NCBI GenBank assembly: GCA_001751015.1
Contig: MAXM01000159.1
Location: forward strand, 1-7,155
Direction: 5' to 3'
DNA: 7,155 bases
Source: Desulfobacterales bacterium C00003106
Lineage (GTDB): Bacteria; Desulfobacterota; Desulfobacteria; Desulfobacterales; C00003106
A program made the position numbers and the translations under genes. Of this stretch, positions 6,081-7,155 are shown in pieces (position 1 is the stretch's first letter; each line of letters starts with the position of its first letter). The notes below the pieces were generated by a model. The model did no database searches. It was not told the DNA's origin and saw nothing but the letters and a program-made list of their open reading frames with translations.

Positions 6081-7076
6081 ATGCATATCAAACAGATAAA
6101 AGAGGCCTTGTGGCGCAGTTTGAGGCTGTTTCGCAAATACTTCAAAACGGCGCGATGTGGACGGAACAGGCGCTTGCAGCGCCAGGATGAGGCATCAGAA
6201 CGTGAAATTGAAACAGTTGGTTCGGGAGACCGGGTTTCAGCGGCGCAGACAAAAGAAGGGATTCCTGAAGACCTTGTGCGGCGCTTTCGGACATGGATAG
6301 ATCATGTGCTGTCTGAAGAGCCGGTTTTGCGGGGCATACCCCAGGAATTGCTTGAGGAACTGAAAGAAAAAAGCGATCATCAGGATCTTGTCGGCTTGGA
6401 AAACAGGCATGACCTCTACTCCATGTGGTCTGCCATAACAGCCGTAACCCAGGAAGTGAAACTCCAGGGCCGCACATTCAAACGTCTGGCGGACAAGATT
6501 GATACTTTCTCGGGATTAGACCGCTCCATTGACAGTGCGCTCAGGGCGCATGCAGAGGCGCTGGGCGAGGCCAAAAAGATCGCCGAACAAGCGCGAAAAG
6601 TGAGCGAGGACCATGAAGAAGCATTGGTCCGGCATGCAGAAGTACGGGGCCGGAGGCAGATACTCAATGTCCTGCTTGATGTCAGGGAGAGACTGACAAG
6701 AGGGCTTGAGCCCGCACGTGAGAGCCTTGCAAAGATGGAAGAAGGCGGAAGCTCGGGTTGGCTGAGCAGGACATTCAGGAGACAGGATGCCGGAGCCGTT
6801 CACACAAGAGATGTCCTTAATGCGCTGATCAACGGCTATGCTTTGAGTCTTGACCGCATTGATGAGGTGATGCAGGAATTCGGGGTGCGCGAGATAATAT
6901 GTAAAGGTCTCCCTTTTGATCCCCGGGCCATGCGCGCAGTCGATGTCCAGGAAACCGGGGATGTGCCGGAAGGTGTTGTGCTTGAAGTCTATCGGACAGG
7001 CTACATGCTGGACGATGAGGTCCTTTGGCCCGCGCAGGTAAAAGTCGCGCGAGCTGTAGGAACGGGGACGAAATAA
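6081..7076 (+). CDS. Long GrpE-family nucleotide exchange factor
   Basis: The C-terminal third of this 331-residue protein carries the GrpE pattern: LNVLLDVRERLTRGLEPA (195-212), GYALSLDRIDEVMQEFGVRE (252-271), KGLPFDPRAMRAV (275-287), and EVYRTGYMLDDEVLWPAQVKVAR (302-324 region, cited here in parts: GYML and LWPAQVKVA). GrpE releases ADP from Hsp70. This protein is clearly longer than typical GrpE of about 200 residues. It has a basic, amphipathic N-terminus (1-35), a Glu-rich middle, and a long helical, probably coiled-coil region at about 115-190 (AHAEALGEAKKIAEQARK). The family's usual RPA before the last strand reads WPA. ATG 6081 has no good ribosome binding site, but the only upstream in-frame stretch is seven codons after a TAG. 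It is probably specific to a divergent Hsp70 encoded downstream, not the housekeeping grpE, since it is not next to hrcA/dnaK/dnaJ here. Confidence 0.82.
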   Translation: MHIKQIKEALWRSLRLFRKYFKTARCGRNRRLQRQDEASEREIETVGSGDRVSAAQTKEGIPEDLVRRFRTWIDHVLSEEPVLRGIPQELLEELKEKSDHQDLVGLENRHDLYSMWSAITAVTQEVKLQGRTFKRLADKIDTFSGLDRSIDSALRAHAEALGEAKKIAEQARKVSEDHEEALVRHAEVRGRRQILNVLLDVRERLTRGLEPARESLAKMEEGGSSGWLSRTFRRQDAGAVHTRDVLNALINGYALSLDRIDEVMQEFGVREIICKGLPFDPRAMRAVDVQETGDVPEGVVLEVYRTGYMLDDEVLWPAQVKVARAVGTGTK

Positions 7077-7155
7077 CTTTCCCAGGTAGGCGCATAGATT
7101 TGGGTCAAATTTATTCGATCTCAAATCACAAAAGTTGAAGGAATAGCAAGCTGTT
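7077..7155 (+). other. AT-rich 3' gap with small hairpin and ribosome-binding-like site near the edge
   Basis: No gene is visible in these 79 bases. ATTTG-GGT-CAAAT (7098-7110) is a perfect 5-base-stem hairpin followed by TTATT; it is too weak for a confident terminator. TCAAAT occurs at 7105-7110 and 7121-7126. GAAGGA at 7137-7142 resembles a ribosome binding site, so a further + strand gene may start at or just beyond the window end. Confidence 0.4.

Noticed and set aside
6516..7124. 202-residue minus-strand open frame spanning the GrpE 3' half and the gap
   Set aside because: It is antisense to the GrpE core motifs and has no recognisable family pattern; the + strand reading is clearly the real one.

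Overview
This window reads as a chromosomal segment of a mid-GC Gram-negative anaerobe. The most likely source is a member of the Desulfobacterota (former Deltaproteobacteria, Desulfobacterales or a neighbouring order). That placement is inference from the gene pairing, the protein sequence flavour and the type of intergenic repeat; there is no rRNA or other marker to confirm it. All five convincing genes lie on the + strand and cover almost everything from 362 to 7076.

Layout. Positions 1-361 have no convincing gene. They hold a palindromic, MITE-like element (124-284) and, just outside its right end, a candidate promoter with an overlapping inverted repeat. Then follow: a DUF4912-family protein (362-1159); a GH57/DUF1957 glucan branching enzyme or related 4-alpha-glucanotransferase/amylase (1237-2841); a 939-residue, mostly helical protein of unknown function with basic ends and a striking Asp/Phe tract (2897-5716); a small J-domain-like protein whose HPD motif reads PPD (5733-6059); and an unusually long GrpE-family nucleotide exchange factor (6081-7076). 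The last 79 bases are AT-rich and non-coding, with a ribosome-binding-like GAAGGA close to the window edge, so another gene probably begins just outside.

How the genes may work together. The first two genes form an alpha-glucan (glycogen) pair. The last three look like a specialised Hsp70 accessory set: a J-like protein, a GrpE-like exchange factor and a large charged helical protein. The matching Hsp70/DnaK-like ATPase is not in the window and I predict it lies directly downstream. Spacings between genes are 77, 55, 16 and 21 bases (using my chosen starts), with no convincing terminator between them, so one transcript is plausible. The most interesting possibility is a dedicated, divergent chaperone module (degenerate J-protein, extended GrpE, acidic/basic partner) physically linked to glucan metabolism. 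The sequence supports the gene content; the functional link is a hypothesis.
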